Shown here: positions 16,830 to 25,590 of the stretch, piece by piece
Layout: each line of letters starts with the position of its first letter
Position numbering within the stretch: position 1 is the stretch's first letter
Position numbers and translations under genes: made by a program
Source: Halomonas binhaiensis
GTDB taxonomy: Bacteria > Pseudomonadota > Gammaproteobacteria > Pseudomonadales > Halomonadaceae
Assembly (NCBI RefSeq): GCF_008329985.2
Contig: NZ_CP038437.2
Span: 248,001-312,000 of the forward strand
DNA: 64,000 nt
Reading direction: 5' to 3'
Notes under the pieces: model-generated
Told to the model about the DNA's origin: nothing
The model's database searches: none
Seen by the model: the letters and a program-made list of their open reading frames with translations, nothing else

Positions 16830-17876
16830 TTAGAAGCCAAATATATGGAGAGGATTGACCATCCCATTTCCTGATATATCGTCGTCGGCTGTAAATAGGT
16901 GCCAGGAAGCCTGGGGAAGTGCTCCAGGGCGTGTCGAGAAGACTTCGAAGAGGTCTTCCACTTCTTCGGTGGTGTAGGTGATGTCCTTGGACATGGCTTC
17001 GACGACGGCGTCGATGGCGCCATCAAGCACCGCTTCCAGGTCCTGATAGAACCGTTGGCTCGACGCTTCCCTGCCATGCGAGAAGATCAGCTTGCCATCA
17101 TGGGTCTGTAGAATATCGACGACTTGCCCATGCGGGGCTGTCATCAGGCATTCGAAATAGAGGGAGCGCTCGAGCATGGTATAGCCCTGCTTCCACTCCA
17201 CGCCTTCACGGAAGACGCCTCTCACGGTAGCGGTATGACCGTCGATATCCGTCTGGCCGGCTTTGGTTGCGACAAAGTAGAGGCCGTCCGTATCCCGGTT
17301 CAGGAGCTTGGTGCAAAGCTTTTGGATTGTTCCTGCATATCCCAGGTCAAGCATCATGGGCGTCAGGTTCTGGTCATAAAGTCCTGAGCGTGTGAAATAT
17401 TCACTCAGGGCTTCCCGGGTGTACCTGACCTGCTCATTGAGACGCTCTGCATGTGGCTCAAGCCACTCGCTTACCTTTTCTGCATCTTCTGGAAGCTCCA
17501 GGTTGAACCCCAGCAGTTCCGGCGGCAGGCAGGCGAAGACTTCGTGCATCTGGAAGCCAAAGCGCTTCATCATCAGGTCCAGTACGCTGCCCGAGAAACC
17601 ACTTTTCATTGCCAGTGGCCAGATGGAGGGTTCTCCGACCATGGCCCGGAAAAGCAGGGTACGCGATACCTTCAGATAGATGGGTGAGTGCTCGAAACGG
17701 ACCAGCCCTTCACTTTCCAGGCGTGTCAGGAGCCTATGGATCAACCATCCTTCACGTGCCAGGCAAACAGGCAGACGTCCGGAGGAGTTATCGCGTACGG
17801 CGCGAGCGTACATGGTAAGAGCCGGGCCCATGAAGGCGGCCCCGAACTCACGTAATGCGGTATATGTTTCTTTCAT
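16830..17876 (-). CDS. COG5610-like protein, C-terminal part of a HAD-type capsule protein
   Basis: 348 residues, soluble, no signal peptide. It resembles the region that follows the HAD domain in large COG5610-type proteins of polysaccharide loci: FGAAFMGPALTMYARAV at the start, LPVCLAREGWLIHRLL, and MMLDLGYAGTIQKLC near 190-205. Here it is a free-standing gene placed 18 bases before the RgpF/HAD gene, so a split of one ancestral protein is suggested. The chemical role of this region is not known to me. The ATG at 17876 lies downstream of a 308-bp gap rich in hairpins. Confidence 0.65.
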   Translation of the reverse strand: MKETYTALREFGAAFMGPALTMYARAVRDNSSGRLPVCLAREGWLIHRLLTRLESEGLVRFEHSPIYLKVSRTLLFRAMVGEPSIWPLAMKSGFSGSVLDLMMKRFGFQMHEVFACLPPELLGFNLELPEDAEKVSEWLEPHAERLNEQVRYTREALSEYFTRSGLYDQNLTPMMLDLGYAGTIQKLCTKLLNRDTDGLYFVATKAGQTDIDGHTATVRGVFREGVEWKQGYTMLERSLYFECLMTAPHGQVVDILQTHDGKLIFSHGREASSQRFYQDLEAVLDGAIDAVVEAMSKDITYTTEEVEDLFEVFSTRPGALPQASWHLFTADDDISGNGMVNPLHIFGF

Positions 17877-17929
17877 CGACAGACCCTATTGGATAGTTGA
17901 GCTACGACGTGTAGCCATAGGGAAACTCT

Positions 17930-18040
17930 GCATAAATGCCTGCATGTATGAATCACTTGTAGCCGCCATGAGTGGCGGCTAGTTCTCGGGCTATGCGAAA
18001 GATGTTCCGATTCGCTTCTGGCGAATCAGTAGTGCGCGGG
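17930..18040. repeat. Dispersed ~110-bp repeat, copy A
   Basis: Matches the segment at 59927-60037 over its whole length with scattered changes. Shared blocks include GCATAAATG, AATCACT, a CCGCCAT/ATGGCGG-type hairpin (arms 17960-17968 and 17973-17981 here), GATGTTCC and GTGCGCGG. Two copies 42 kb apart in unrelated loci indicate a mobile or amplified intergenic element of the genome. Confidence 0.7.
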
Positions 18041-18184
18041 ATGGAGCGTCAGCCCACACCTATGTTTCATGGGGTGTGGGTGCTGCGCTCTGTGTGCCTT
18101 GCGACCCGCAGGGTGCGGGAAGTGAGTGTTCGTCGGGAACGAACATGGCGATCATACTGCTCGGCGGATTTACTCAGTGCTTCC
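18041..18184. other. Hairpin-rich spacer between rfbC and the COG5610-like gene
   Basis: Contains several inverted repeats, for example CCCACACC with GGTGTGGG around 18053-18080 and GTTCGTCGGGAACGAAC near 18128-18144. None is followed by a T-run on the minus strand, so they are not clear terminators. They may belong to the same repeat element as copy A or affect mRNA stability between the rhamnose and assembly genes. Confidence 0.45.
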
Positions 18185-18736
18185 TTAGCTGAACTTCTTT
18201 GAATTCTCGAAAGAATCCCCTTGGGCGTCTTTATCGGAAACTTGGGGAGCCTGGCCTTCCACCAGCGGCCACTCAATGGCCAGACTCGGATCATCCCAGC
18301 GCAGGCTGTATTCATCGCCGGGGGCATAGTAGTCGGTACACTTGTACTGGAACTCGGCACCATCCGAGCTGGTGACGTAGAAGCCATGGGCAAAACCCGG
18401 TGGAACCCAGAGCATCTGCTTGTTTTCTTCACTGAGCAGTGCACCTACCCACTGGCCAAAGGTCGGGCTGCCTTTGCGCATGTCCACGGCAACATCGAAG
18501 ACTTCGCCGCGAGTGACCCGTACCAGCTTGCCCTGTGGTTGCTGCAACTGATAATGCAGGCCGCGCAGGATACCTTGGGCAGACTTGCTGTGGTTGTCCT
18601 GGACGAACTGGTAATTGCCGCAATGTTGCTCGAATTCGCTCTGGCGAAAGGTTTCCAGGAAGAAGCCGCGTTCATCACCAAAGATCTTGGGTGTCAGCAG
18701 TACCACTTCGGGAATGGCAAGAGGTTGATATTCCAT
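18185..18736 (-). CDS. rfbC: dTDP-4-dehydrorhamnose 3,5-epimerase
   Basis: 183 residues, normal length. Family signatures are clear: PKIFGDERGFFLETF at about 15-30, FVQDNHSKSAQGILRGLHYQ with the catalytic His near 63, and GFAHGFYV around 117. It epimerises dTDP-4-dehydro-6-deoxyglucose at C3 and C5, the third step to dTDP-L-rhamnose. It is 32 bases downstream of pgm and is the last of the nucleotide-sugar genes in this operon. The enzyme is cytoplasmic. Confidence 0.97.
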   Translation of the reverse strand: MEYQPLAIPEVVLLTPKIFGDERGFFLETFRQSEFEQHCGNYQFVQDNHSKSAQGILRGLHYQLQQPQGKLVRVTRGEVFDVAVDMRKGSPTFGQWVGALLSEENKQMLWVPPGFAHGFYVTSSDGAEFQYKCTDYYAPGDEYSLRWDDPSLAIEWPLVEGQAPQVSDKDAQGDSFENSKKFS

Positions 18737-18768
18737 GGTTCGCCTGTGTATGGATCGAGAGAAATGGG

Positions 18769-20364
18769 TTAAAGGCTGTTATCCAGTAATGCTTGGGCGT
18801 CAGCAATCAGAATGTCGAGATGTGCCTCGCCTTTGAAGCTTTCGGCATAGAGTTTGTAGAGTGCCTCCGTGCCACTGGGCCGTGCAGCAAACCAGCCGTT
18901 GGCAGTGGTGACCTTGATGCCACCAATGGAGGCCCCATTCCCGGGAGCTTCGGTGAGAATGGTCTCGATAGGGTCACCAGCCAGAGTGGGTGCGCTGATG
19001 CTGGATGCATTCAGCGACTTGAAGGCGGCCTTTTGCTCGATATCGCAAGGCGTATCGATGCGCCGATAGACTGGGGCCCCATGGGCTGCGGTCAAGGCTG
19101 CGTATCGTTGGCTCGGTATCTCGCCGGTCACTGCCGTGATTTCCGCGGCCAGAAGACACAGCGCGATACCGTCCTTGTCAGTGGACCAGGCATTTCCCGC
19201 ATGGGTCAACAGACTGGCGCCGGCGCTCTCTTCTCCGCCGAAGGCCAACCAGCCTTGATGCAGGCCTTCCACAAACCACTTGAAGCCTACCGGGACTTCA
19301 TAGAGAGGACGGTCATGGGCTGCAACCACGCGGTCGATCATTGACGAAGACACCAGTGTCTTGCCGACCTTGAGATCGGCAGACCACTGAGGTCGGTGAG
19401 TCAGCAGGTAATCGATGGCGACGGCCAGATAGTGATTGGGGTTCATCAGGCCGGCGGCATCGACGATGCCATGGCGGTCGGCGTCGGGATCGTTGCCAAA
19501 GGCGAGGTCGAAACGATCCTTGATGGCGAGGAGGTTAGCCATGGCCGCCGGGCTGGAACAGTCCATGCGGATCTTGCCGTCGTGATCCGGCGGCATGAAG
19601 CTGAAGCTGGAATCGACCTGGGTGTTCACCACTTCAAGTTGCAGGTCATAGCGCTTGGCGATGGCTTGCCAGATCGGCAATGCCGTCCCGCCCATGGGGT
19701 CTGCACCCAGACGCAGGTTGCTTGCACGAATGGCTGCCATATCGATGACATCGCCCAGGGTGGCGACATAATCACCAATCAGATCCAGGCTGCGAGCCTT
19801 GTCCAGGGCGCTGGCCTGGTCCTGGCGCTGGATGCCCTTGCCACCGTCCGCCAGATACTGGTTGGCGCGCTGTTCAATCCAGCTGGTGATGTCACCTTCC
19901 GCTGGGCCGCCGTGGGTCGGGTTGTACTTGATACCACCATCCTGCGGTGGATTGTGCGAGGGCGTGATGATCAACCCATCGGCCAGCGACTCTGTACGTT
20001 CCGCATTGTGACGCAGAATGGCATGGCTGATGACAGGGGTTGCCAGCACCTCATCGTTCTCGGCAATGACGGTATCAACCTGGTTGGCTGCCAGCACCTG
20101 CAGCGTGGTTTCCCAGGCTGGGCGTGACAGTGCATGGGTATCGCGGCCAAGGAAAAGTGGCCCGGCGATGCCAGCCTGACGACGGTAGTCGGCCACTGCC
20201 TGGGCGATGGCAGCAATATGAGCGTCGTTGAAAGATCCGTTCAGTGCCGTGCCACGATGTCCCGAGGTACCGAAACTGACCTTCTGGGCAGGGTCGGTAA
20301 TGTCAGGAGTCATGTCGTGATATGCCGCAAGCAGGGTGTCAATGGAGTTATCACTCATCGTCAT
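18769..20364 (-). CDS. pgm: Phosphoglucomutase (alpha-D-glucose type)
   Basis: 531 residues, close to the E. coli enzyme. Visible motifs are VSFGTSGHRG near 29-38, LFLGRDTHALS, the phosphoserine loop IITPSHNPPQDGG near 136-148, the metal loop NDPDADRHG near 290, and a final sugar-phosphate loop RPSGTEALYK. It interconverts glucose-6-phosphate and glucose-1-phosphate, the latter being the substrate of RfbA. The gene starts six bases after pgi. A second in-frame ATG two codons later is equally possible. Finding a housekeeping mutase inside a capsule operon suggests local supply of precursor. Confidence 0.97.
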   Translation of the reverse strand: MTMSDNSIDTLLAAYHDMTPDITDPAQKVSFGTSGHRGTALNGSFNDAHIAAIAQAVADYRRQAGIAGPLFLGRDTHALSRPAWETTLQVLAANQVDTVIAENDEVLATPVISHAILRHNAERTESLADGLIITPSHNPPQDGGIKYNPTHGGPAEGDITSWIEQRANQYLADGGKGIQRQDQASALDKARSLDLIGDYVATLGDVIDMAAIRASNLRLGADPMGGTALPIWQAIAKRYDLQLEVVNTQVDSSFSFMPPDHDGKIRMDCSSPAAMANLLAIKDRFDLAFGNDPDADRHGIVDAAGLMNPNHYLAVAIDYLLTHRPQWSADLKVGKTLVSSSMIDRVVAAHDRPLYEVPVGFKWFVEGLHQGWLAFGGEESAGASLLTHAGNAWSTDKDGIALCLLAAEITAVTGEIPSQRYAALTAAHGAPVYRRIDTPCDIEQKAAFKSLNASSISAPTLAGDPIETILTEAPGNGASIGGIKVTTANGWFAARPSGTEALYKLYAESFKGEAHLDILIADAQALLDNSL

Positions 20365-20370
20365 CTGGTC

Positions 20371-22026
20371 TCAAGAAGTGAGTGTCGATATCAGGAAAGC
20401 GGTGCTGGGGTCGTTGCCCCGGTCGCTGGCATCCTGTGCTTCAGTCAACGTTTGATAGATGCCTTGCGCTAATAGCTTACCTAACTCCACGCCGGGCTGG
20501 TCAAAGGGATTGAGTCCCCACAGAACTGACTGTACGAATACCTTGTGCTCGTACATGGCCAGCAGTGCACCGAGGTTCCAGGGCGTGAGTTCTTCAATCA
20601 ACAGCAGGGTATTGGGCTGATTGCCTCGATAGCCACGTGCCATGTGGTCTTTCAGGTCGCCGGGAATGGCATCGTCGCCCAGTGCCATCAGGCGTGCCTG
20701 AGCCAGGCAGTTGGCCAGGGTCAGGCGCTGTTGCGCCTGCAGGGATTCCTTAAGTGCAGGTGCTGCCTGGGCATGGCGACGACGTACTGCGAGAAAGTCG
20801 GCACTGACGGTGTGAGTTCCCTGGTGCAGCAATTGATAGAAGGCATGTTGACCGTTGGGACCCACGTCTCCCCACAGGATGGGGCAGGTAGCATGACCTA
20901 CGCCTTCGCCATCGAGTCCGACACTCTTGCCGTTGGATTCCATTTCCAACTGTTGCAGGAAGTCAGGCAGGCTGGCCAGCCGACCATCGTACGGAAGCAC
21001 TGCATGGGTGGGTATGCCGAGAAACTGCGTATTCCAGGCACCGACCAACGCCAGCAAGGCAGGCAGGTTCTCCGTGGTAGGGGCATCCAGGAAATGGCGG
21101 TCCATGGCGTGGGCACCTGCCAGCAACTCCTCGAAGGCTGGCATGCCAATGCGGATGGCCAGGCTGATGCCAATGGGCGACCACAGCGAGAAACGCCCAC
21201 CGACACCTTCGGCGAATGCCAGCTGATGATCTTCCGGAATACCGAATTCGGTCATCTTCTGGGGCTTGGCTGAGACTCCGATCATCTGCTGCTCACACAC
21301 TTGCTGGCGGCTCACGTCGAGTGAACTTTCCAGCCAGGTGAGTGCGGTATTCAAGTTGAACTGAGTATCCGCCGTGGTGAACGACTTGGATGCCAGAACC
21401 AGCAGGGTCGATGCCGGGTCGAGGTGCTGCATCAATGGAATCAGCTGAGAAGCATCCATGGTGGACACGAAGTGGACTGCGACGTCGCCACCCGGATGTG
21501 TTTCCTGCAAGGCCTCGCTGATCAGGCGGGGACCAAGATCAGATCCTCCGACTCCGATATGGATCACGTCAGTAATAGGTTGGCCGGTGACTCCATGCCA
21601 GGCTCCCCGACGTACCTTCTTCACCAGAGTGGCCATTCTCTCGCGCTGTTGCTGGGCAAAGGCGACTTCGTCCTCGCTGCCCTGCGGGGCGGGACGATCC
21701 TGTGGCCAGCGCAATGAGACATGCAAGGCAGGACGCTTCTCGGACGGGTTGACGATAGCGGCGGAGAACAGCCGGTTGCGCTGTTGAGCCAGGCCACGGG
21801 TATCGGCCCAGTCCGCCAGCAATGCCAGTGTCTGTGGCTGCCAGCGTTGCTTGGACAGATCCATGACCCAGGAGCCAAAACGGAAGACCAGGTCCTGAGT
21901 ACGTTGGCTGGCTGAATTGCCATCCAACAGATCCGCCAAGTCGACTTCTCGCAGCTGTGAAGCATGCTGTGCCAGTTGCTTCTGGATGTAGGCGGCTTGG
22001 CCCCTGAATGCTGCCAGCGACTCCAT
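20371..22026 (-). CDS. pgi: Glucose-6-phosphate isomerase
   Basis: 551 residues with the family hallmarks: IHIGVGGSDLGPRL near 155, LASKSFTTADT near 210, FSLWSPIGISLAI near 275, and an end region DQPGVELGKLLAQ that matches the usual PGI signature. It interconverts fructose-6-phosphate and glucose-6-phosphate. With pgm, rfbA, rfbB, rfbC and rfbD in the same operon it completes a path from fructose-6-phosphate to dTDP-L-rhamnose. It may be the only pgi of the cell or a second copy for the capsule; the window cannot tell. Confidence 0.97.
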   Translation of the reverse strand: MESLAAFRGQAAYIQKQLAQHASQLREVDLADLLDGNSASQRTQDLVFRFGSWVMDLSKQRWQPQTLALLADWADTRGLAQQRNRLFSAAIVNPSEKRPALHVSLRWPQDRPAPQGSEDEVAFAQQQRERMATLVKKVRRGAWHGVTGQPITDVIHIGVGGSDLGPRLISEALQETHPGGDVAVHFVSTMDASQLIPLMQHLDPASTLLVLASKSFTTADTQFNLNTALTWLESSLDVSRQQVCEQQMIGVSAKPQKMTEFGIPEDHQLAFAEGVGGRFSLWSPIGISLAIRIGMPAFEELLAGAHAMDRHFLDAPTTENLPALLALVGAWNTQFLGIPTHAVLPYDGRLASLPDFLQQLEMESNGKSVGLDGEGVGHATCPILWGDVGPNGQHAFYQLLHQGTHTVSADFLAVRRRHAQAAPALKESLQAQQRLTLANCLAQARLMALGDDAIPGDLKDHMARGYRGNQPNTLLLIEELTPWNLGALLAMYEHKVFVQSVLWGLNPFDQPGVELGKLLAQGIYQTLTEAQDASDRGNDPSTAFLISTLTS

Positions 22027-22091
22027 GTCTCACTCCTTGATCAGCTGTACTGATCGGCTTTCCTGTTACGGCTTACCGTCACGGGCAATGA

Positions 22092-22982
22092 TTATGCCTG
22101 TGCCCGGCGCTGCTGTTTGATCAGACGTTTCAGATATTTGCCGTAACCGGTCTTCTTCAAGGTATTGGCCTGCTCAAGCAGGAAGTCATCGCTGATCCAT
22201 CCTTGGCTCCAGGCGATTTCTTCGAGGCAGGCGATTTTCATGCCCTGGCGGTGTTCGATGGTCTGAACGTATTGGGCAGCTTCCAGCAGGCTGTCGTGGG
22301 TGCCGGTATCGAGCCAGGCAAAGCCGCGGCCCAGGCGCTCGACTTCCAGGTCGCCACGCTCGAGATAGGCATTGTTGATGCTGGTGATTTCCAGTTCGCC
22401 ACGCTCGGAGGGCTTCACGGCCTTGGCGATTTCAACGACGTCGTTATCGTAGAAATACAGCCCGGTTACCGCATGGGAAGAACGGGGGTTGTCGGGCTTT
22501 TCCTCGATGGACAGCGCCTTGCCATCCTCGTTGAACTCGACCACACCAAAACGCTCGGGATCTTTCACCAGATAGCCGAAGACCTTTGCTCCCTTGGTCT
22601 GCTGGGAAGCGCGCTTGAGCTGTTCCGAGAAGTGCTGGCCATGGAAGATGTTGTCGCCCAGCACCAGGCACACAGGGTCGTCACCAATGAACTCTTCACC
22701 AATGATGAAAGCCTGGGCCAGGCCATCCGGGCTGGGTTGCTCCGCGTATTGCAAGCGGATGCCAAACTGCTCACCGTTACCCAGCAGATTCTTGTACTGC
22801 GGCAGGTCATCAGGTGTCGAGATGATCAGGATATCGCGAATGCCCGCGAGCATGAGCACGGACAGCGGATAATAGATCATCGGCTTGTCATAGACTGGCA
22901 GCAGTTGCTTGGAGACGCCGAGGGTTATGGGATGCAGGCGCGTGCCGGAGCCACCGGCAAGAATGATGCCTTTGCGGTTCAT
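22092..22982 (-). CDS. rfbA: Glucose-1-phosphate thymidylyltransferase
   Basis: 296 residues, the standard size. It opens with [18 protein letters not shown], the nucleotide-binding loop, followed by [28 protein letters not shown] and [20 protein letters not shown]. It joins dTTP and glucose-1-phosphate to dTDP-glucose, the first committed step to dTDP-rhamnose. The distance to pgi is 65 bases. Upstream lie a hairpin and a 25-bp tandem repeat array that separate it from rfbD. Confidence 0.97.
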   Translation of the reverse strand: MNRKGIILAGGSGTRLHPITLGVSKQLLPVYDKPMIYYPLSVLMLAGIRDILIISTPDDLPQYKNLLGNGEQFGIRLQYAEQPSPDGLAQAFIIGEEFIGDDPVCLVLGDNIFHGQHFSEQLKRASQQTKGAKVFGYLVKDPERFGVVEFNEDGKALSIEEKPDNPRSSHAVTGLYFYDNDVVEIAKAVKPSERGELEITSINNAYLERGDLEVERLGRGFAWLDTGTHDSLLEAAQYVQTIEHRQGMKIACLEEIAWSQGWISDDFLLEQANTLKKTGYGKYLKRLIKQQRRAQA

Positions 22983-23020
22983 GGGAGGATACTCTCGTTG
23001 TTTGCTGCAGGGGACTTGGC

Positions 23021-23069
23021 TAGGTCTCGTACGAAAAGTGCCTTTCGGTAACTTTTCGTACAGGACCTA
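23021..23069. repeat. 19-bp inverted repeat flanked by CTAG, IS-end-like hairpin
   Basis: Left arm 23021-23039 and right arm 23051-23069 pair at 17 of 19 positions (TAGGTC..GTACGAAAAGT and its complement) around an 11-base loop. The element lies between CTAG tetranucleotides. There is no T-run, so it is not a standard terminator. Shape and CTAG flanks recall the joined terminal repeats of an IS5-like element, but this is a guess. Confidence 0.5.
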
Positions 23070-23118
23070 GGGGAAGCTGGGCAGAAACACCCTGGCTGAG
23101 CCGTGATGTCGTGATAGA

Positions 23119-23393
23119 GCCTTCAGCTGGTCTTGTGAACCAAGCCTTCAGCTGGTCTTGTGAACCAGGCCTTCAGCTGGTCTTGTGAACCAGGCCTTCA
23201 GCTGGTGTTGTGAACCAGGCCTTCAGCTGGTGTTGTGAACCAGGCCTTCAGCTGGTGTTATGAACCAGGCCTTCAACTGGTGTTATGAACCAGGCCTTCA
23301 ACTGGTGTTATGAACCAGGCCTTCAACTGGTGTTATGAACCAGGCCTTCAACTGGTGTTATGAACCAGGCCTTCAACTGGTGTTACAGACCAG
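23119..23393. repeat. 25-bp tandem repeat array, 11 units
   Basis: Eleven head-to-tail 25-bp units of the form GCCTTCARCTGGTSTTRTGAACCAG occupy the rfbA-rfbD spacer. The units change stepwise along the array: three with GTCTTGTG, then two with GTGTTGTG, then one with GTGTTATG, then units with CAACTGG, the last degenerate. There are no spacers, so it is not a CRISPR. No reading frame of interest crosses it. Confidence 0.95.
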
Positions 23394-23435
23394 GGCTAGG
23401 CTTCAGCCGAAGCGATGCCTGGCCACTGAAGGCCT

Positions 23436-24317
23436 TCAGCCAAGGTGTTCCGTAAGGGTCAAGGTCAGCTGTTCGCGCCAGTCGGGCAGTCGGATATTAA
23501 AGGTCTGCTCGATTCTGGACAGGTTGAGGCGCGAGTTCAGGGGACGTGTCGCCGGCGTCGGATAGTCCGAAGTCGGAATGGACGCCACGCGCTCATTGCT
23601 GATGGCAAGCTCGACGCCCTGCGCCTGGGCTTGCCCGAAGATCTCGCAAGCGAAACCATGCCAGCTGGTTTCCCCGCGTGGGGCCAGGTGATAAAGCCCC
23701 GTCACTCTGCGCTCATGCTGGAAGCGCTGAACCGCCAGGGCAGTAACCTCGGCAATCAAGCGTGCCGGAGTGGGCGCTCCGATCTGATCTCCGACAATGG
23801 AGAGTTGTTCCTTGTCCTTGCCCAGGCGCAGCATGGTCTTCATGAAATTATGCCCGCGCGCACTGTACACCCAGCTGGTACGGAAGATCAGGTGATCACA
23901 GCCGCTCGCCAGAACCGCAGCGTCACCGGCATGCTTGCTCTGCCCGTAGATGGACAGCGGGTCTGTGACATCACCCTCCTGCCAGGCAGTTTCACCATTT
24001 CCGGGGTATACATAGTCACTGGAATAGTGCACCAACAGCAGCCCGTTTTCGGCACAGTAACGGGCCAGTGTCTCGGGGAGGGTCGCGTTGAGCGCGGTGG
24101 CCAGCTCGACTTCTTCTTCAGCCTTGTCCACTGCGGTATATGCCGCAGCGTTGATGATCAACTCAGGCTTGTGCTCATCCAGGTAACGAACGACAGCATC
24201 CTGCTTGCTGAGGTCCAGTTCATTGCGGGTCGGCGCCAGGCATTCGCCCAGAGTGCTGAGATAGCGATGGACCTCATGACCTACCTGGCCATTGACGCCA
24301 AGAAGCAACCACTTCAT
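23436..24317 (-). CDS. rfbD: dTDP-4-dehydrorhamnose reductase
   Basis: 293 residues. It has the extended-SDR cofactor start MKWLLLGVNGQVGHEV, INAAAYTAVDKAE near 57-69, the catalytic YSSDYVYPG (Tyr-x-x-x-Lys replaced as usual by the SxDYVFxG-type motif) and YGQSKHAGD with the active Tyr and Lys. It reduces dTDP-4-dehydro-L-rhamnose to dTDP-L-rhamnose with NAD(P)H, the last step of the pathway. It lies 113 bases after rfbB on the same strand. Confidence 0.96.
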   Translation of the reverse strand: MKWLLLGVNGQVGHEVHRYLSTLGECLAPTRNELDLSKQDAVVRYLDEHKPELIINAAAYTAVDKAEEEVELATALNATLPETLARYCAENGLLLVHYSSDYVYPGNGETAWQEGDVTDPLSIYGQSKHAGDAAVLASGCDHLIFRTSWVYSARGHNFMKTMLRLGKDKEQLSIVGDQIGAPTPARLIAEVTALAVQRFQHERRVTGLYHLAPRGETSWHGFACEIFGQAQAQGVELAISNERVASIPTSDYPTPATRPLNSRLNLSRIEQTFNIRLPDWREQLTLTLTEHLG

Positions 24318-24430
24318 ATCTCCCTCCTTGGTTCCTGCAACGGTTTATCCTGCAGCGGTTTTATGATGATGCGTTGTGCAATTTGCTGTTCAGTTGCCTG
24401 AAGGTTGTTCAGAGAACCGAGCAAGAAACA

Positions 24431-25519
24431 TCACAGGCTCTGGCCAGTGCCGAGCCTTTCTCCCTGGTAGCTACCGTCGAGCACGCGACGCCACCACGTT
24501 TCATTGTTCAAGTACCATTCCACGGTTTTCCGCATGCCGCTCTCGAAGGTTTCCTCCGGGGTCCAGCCCAGCTCTCGCTGTATCTTGCTGGCATCAATGG
24601 CATAGCGTACATCATGACCCGGACGGTCTTGTACGTAGGTGATCAGATCAGCGTAATTCTCCACACCCTGGGGTTTGCTGGGCGCCAACTCTTCAAGCAG
24701 AGCGCAGAGGGTGTGGACGACTTCAATGTTCTGCTTTTCGTTGTGGCCGCCAATATTGTAGGTCTCCCCAGTGGCTCCCTCGGTAGCGACCTTGATCAGC
24801 GCTCGGGCGTGGTCTTCCACATACAGCCAGTCGCGTACCTGCTTGCCATCGCCGTATACCGGAAGTGACTTTCCGGACAAGGCATTGAGAATCATCAAGG
24901 GAATCAGTTTTTCAGGGAAATGATAGGGGCCGTAGTTGTTGGAACAATTGGTGACCACCACCGGCAGGCCGTAGGTACGTCCCCAGGCACGAACCAGATG
25001 GTCCGAACTGGCCTTGCTGGCAGAGTAGGGAGAGCTTGGGGCGTAAGGGGTGGTTTCAGTGAAAAGGTCTTCTGGACCTTCCAGGTCACCATAGACTTCA
25101 TCGGTAGAGATATGGTGGAAGCGAAACCCTTTGGCCTTGTCGTCATCGGTTTCCTTCAGCTTGCCCCAATAACCGCGTGCGGCTTCGAGCAACTGATAGG
25201 TCCCGATGATGTTGGTCTCGATGAAAGCGGCGGGGCCGTCGATGGAGCGGTCAACATGGCTTTCTGCTGCCAGGTGCATCACCACATCAGGCTGGAACTC
25301 GCTGAACAACTGCTGAAGACGTTCGCCATCGCAGATGTCGGCCTGAACGAAGTGGTAATTCGGATTGCCTTCCACTGCTTCGAGAGACTCTGGGTTGCCG
25401 GCATAAGTCAGCGTATCGATATTGACGACGCGCACATTCTCTCGTCCAACCAGCTCGCGTACGACGGCAGAGCCGATGAAGCCGGCACCTCCGGTCACAA
25501 AAAACGTAGTAGAAGTCAC
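24431..25519 (-). CDS. rfbB: dTDP-glucose 4,6-dehydratase
   Basis: About 362 residues. Motifs: [18 protein letters not shown] at the start, [15 protein letters not shown] near 82-96, [12 protein letters not shown] with the catalytic Asp-Glu pair, and [15 protein letters not shown] with Tyr and Lys. It converts dTDP-glucose to dTDP-4-dehydro-6-deoxyglucose. Starts are GTG at 25525 or 25519; the latter is chosen because GGGAG then stands at a normal distance. The gene follows kpsE after about 70 bases, so sugar synthesis is downstream of export in the operon. Confidence 0.96.
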   Translation of the reverse strand: MTSTTFFVTGGAGFIGSAVVRELVGRENVRVVNIDTLTYAGNPESLEAVEGNPNYHFVQADICDGERLQQLFSEFQPDVVMHLAAESHVDRSIDGPAAFIETNIIGTYQLLEAARGYWGKLKETDDDKAKGFRFHHISTDEVYGDLEGPEDLFTETTPYAPSSPYSASKASSDHLVRAWGRTYGLPVVVTNCSNNYGPYHFPEKLIPLMILNALSGKSLPVYGDGKQVRDWLYVEDHARALIKVATEGATGETYNIGGHNEKQNIEVVHTLCALLEELAPSKPQGVENYADLITYVQDRPGHDVRYAIDASKIQRELGWTPEETFESGMRKTVEWYLNNETWWRRVLDGSYQGERLGTGQSL

Positions 25520-25590
25520 GATCACTCCCTGTGTGATGTCATCAAACGGTTAGCAATTAAAGGTTTCGTTACCGAAGCCAGATAGCCGCT

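Noticed and set aside
23119..23393. CRISPR array
   Set aside because: The 25-bp units are directly abutting with no spacers, and no cas gene is present.
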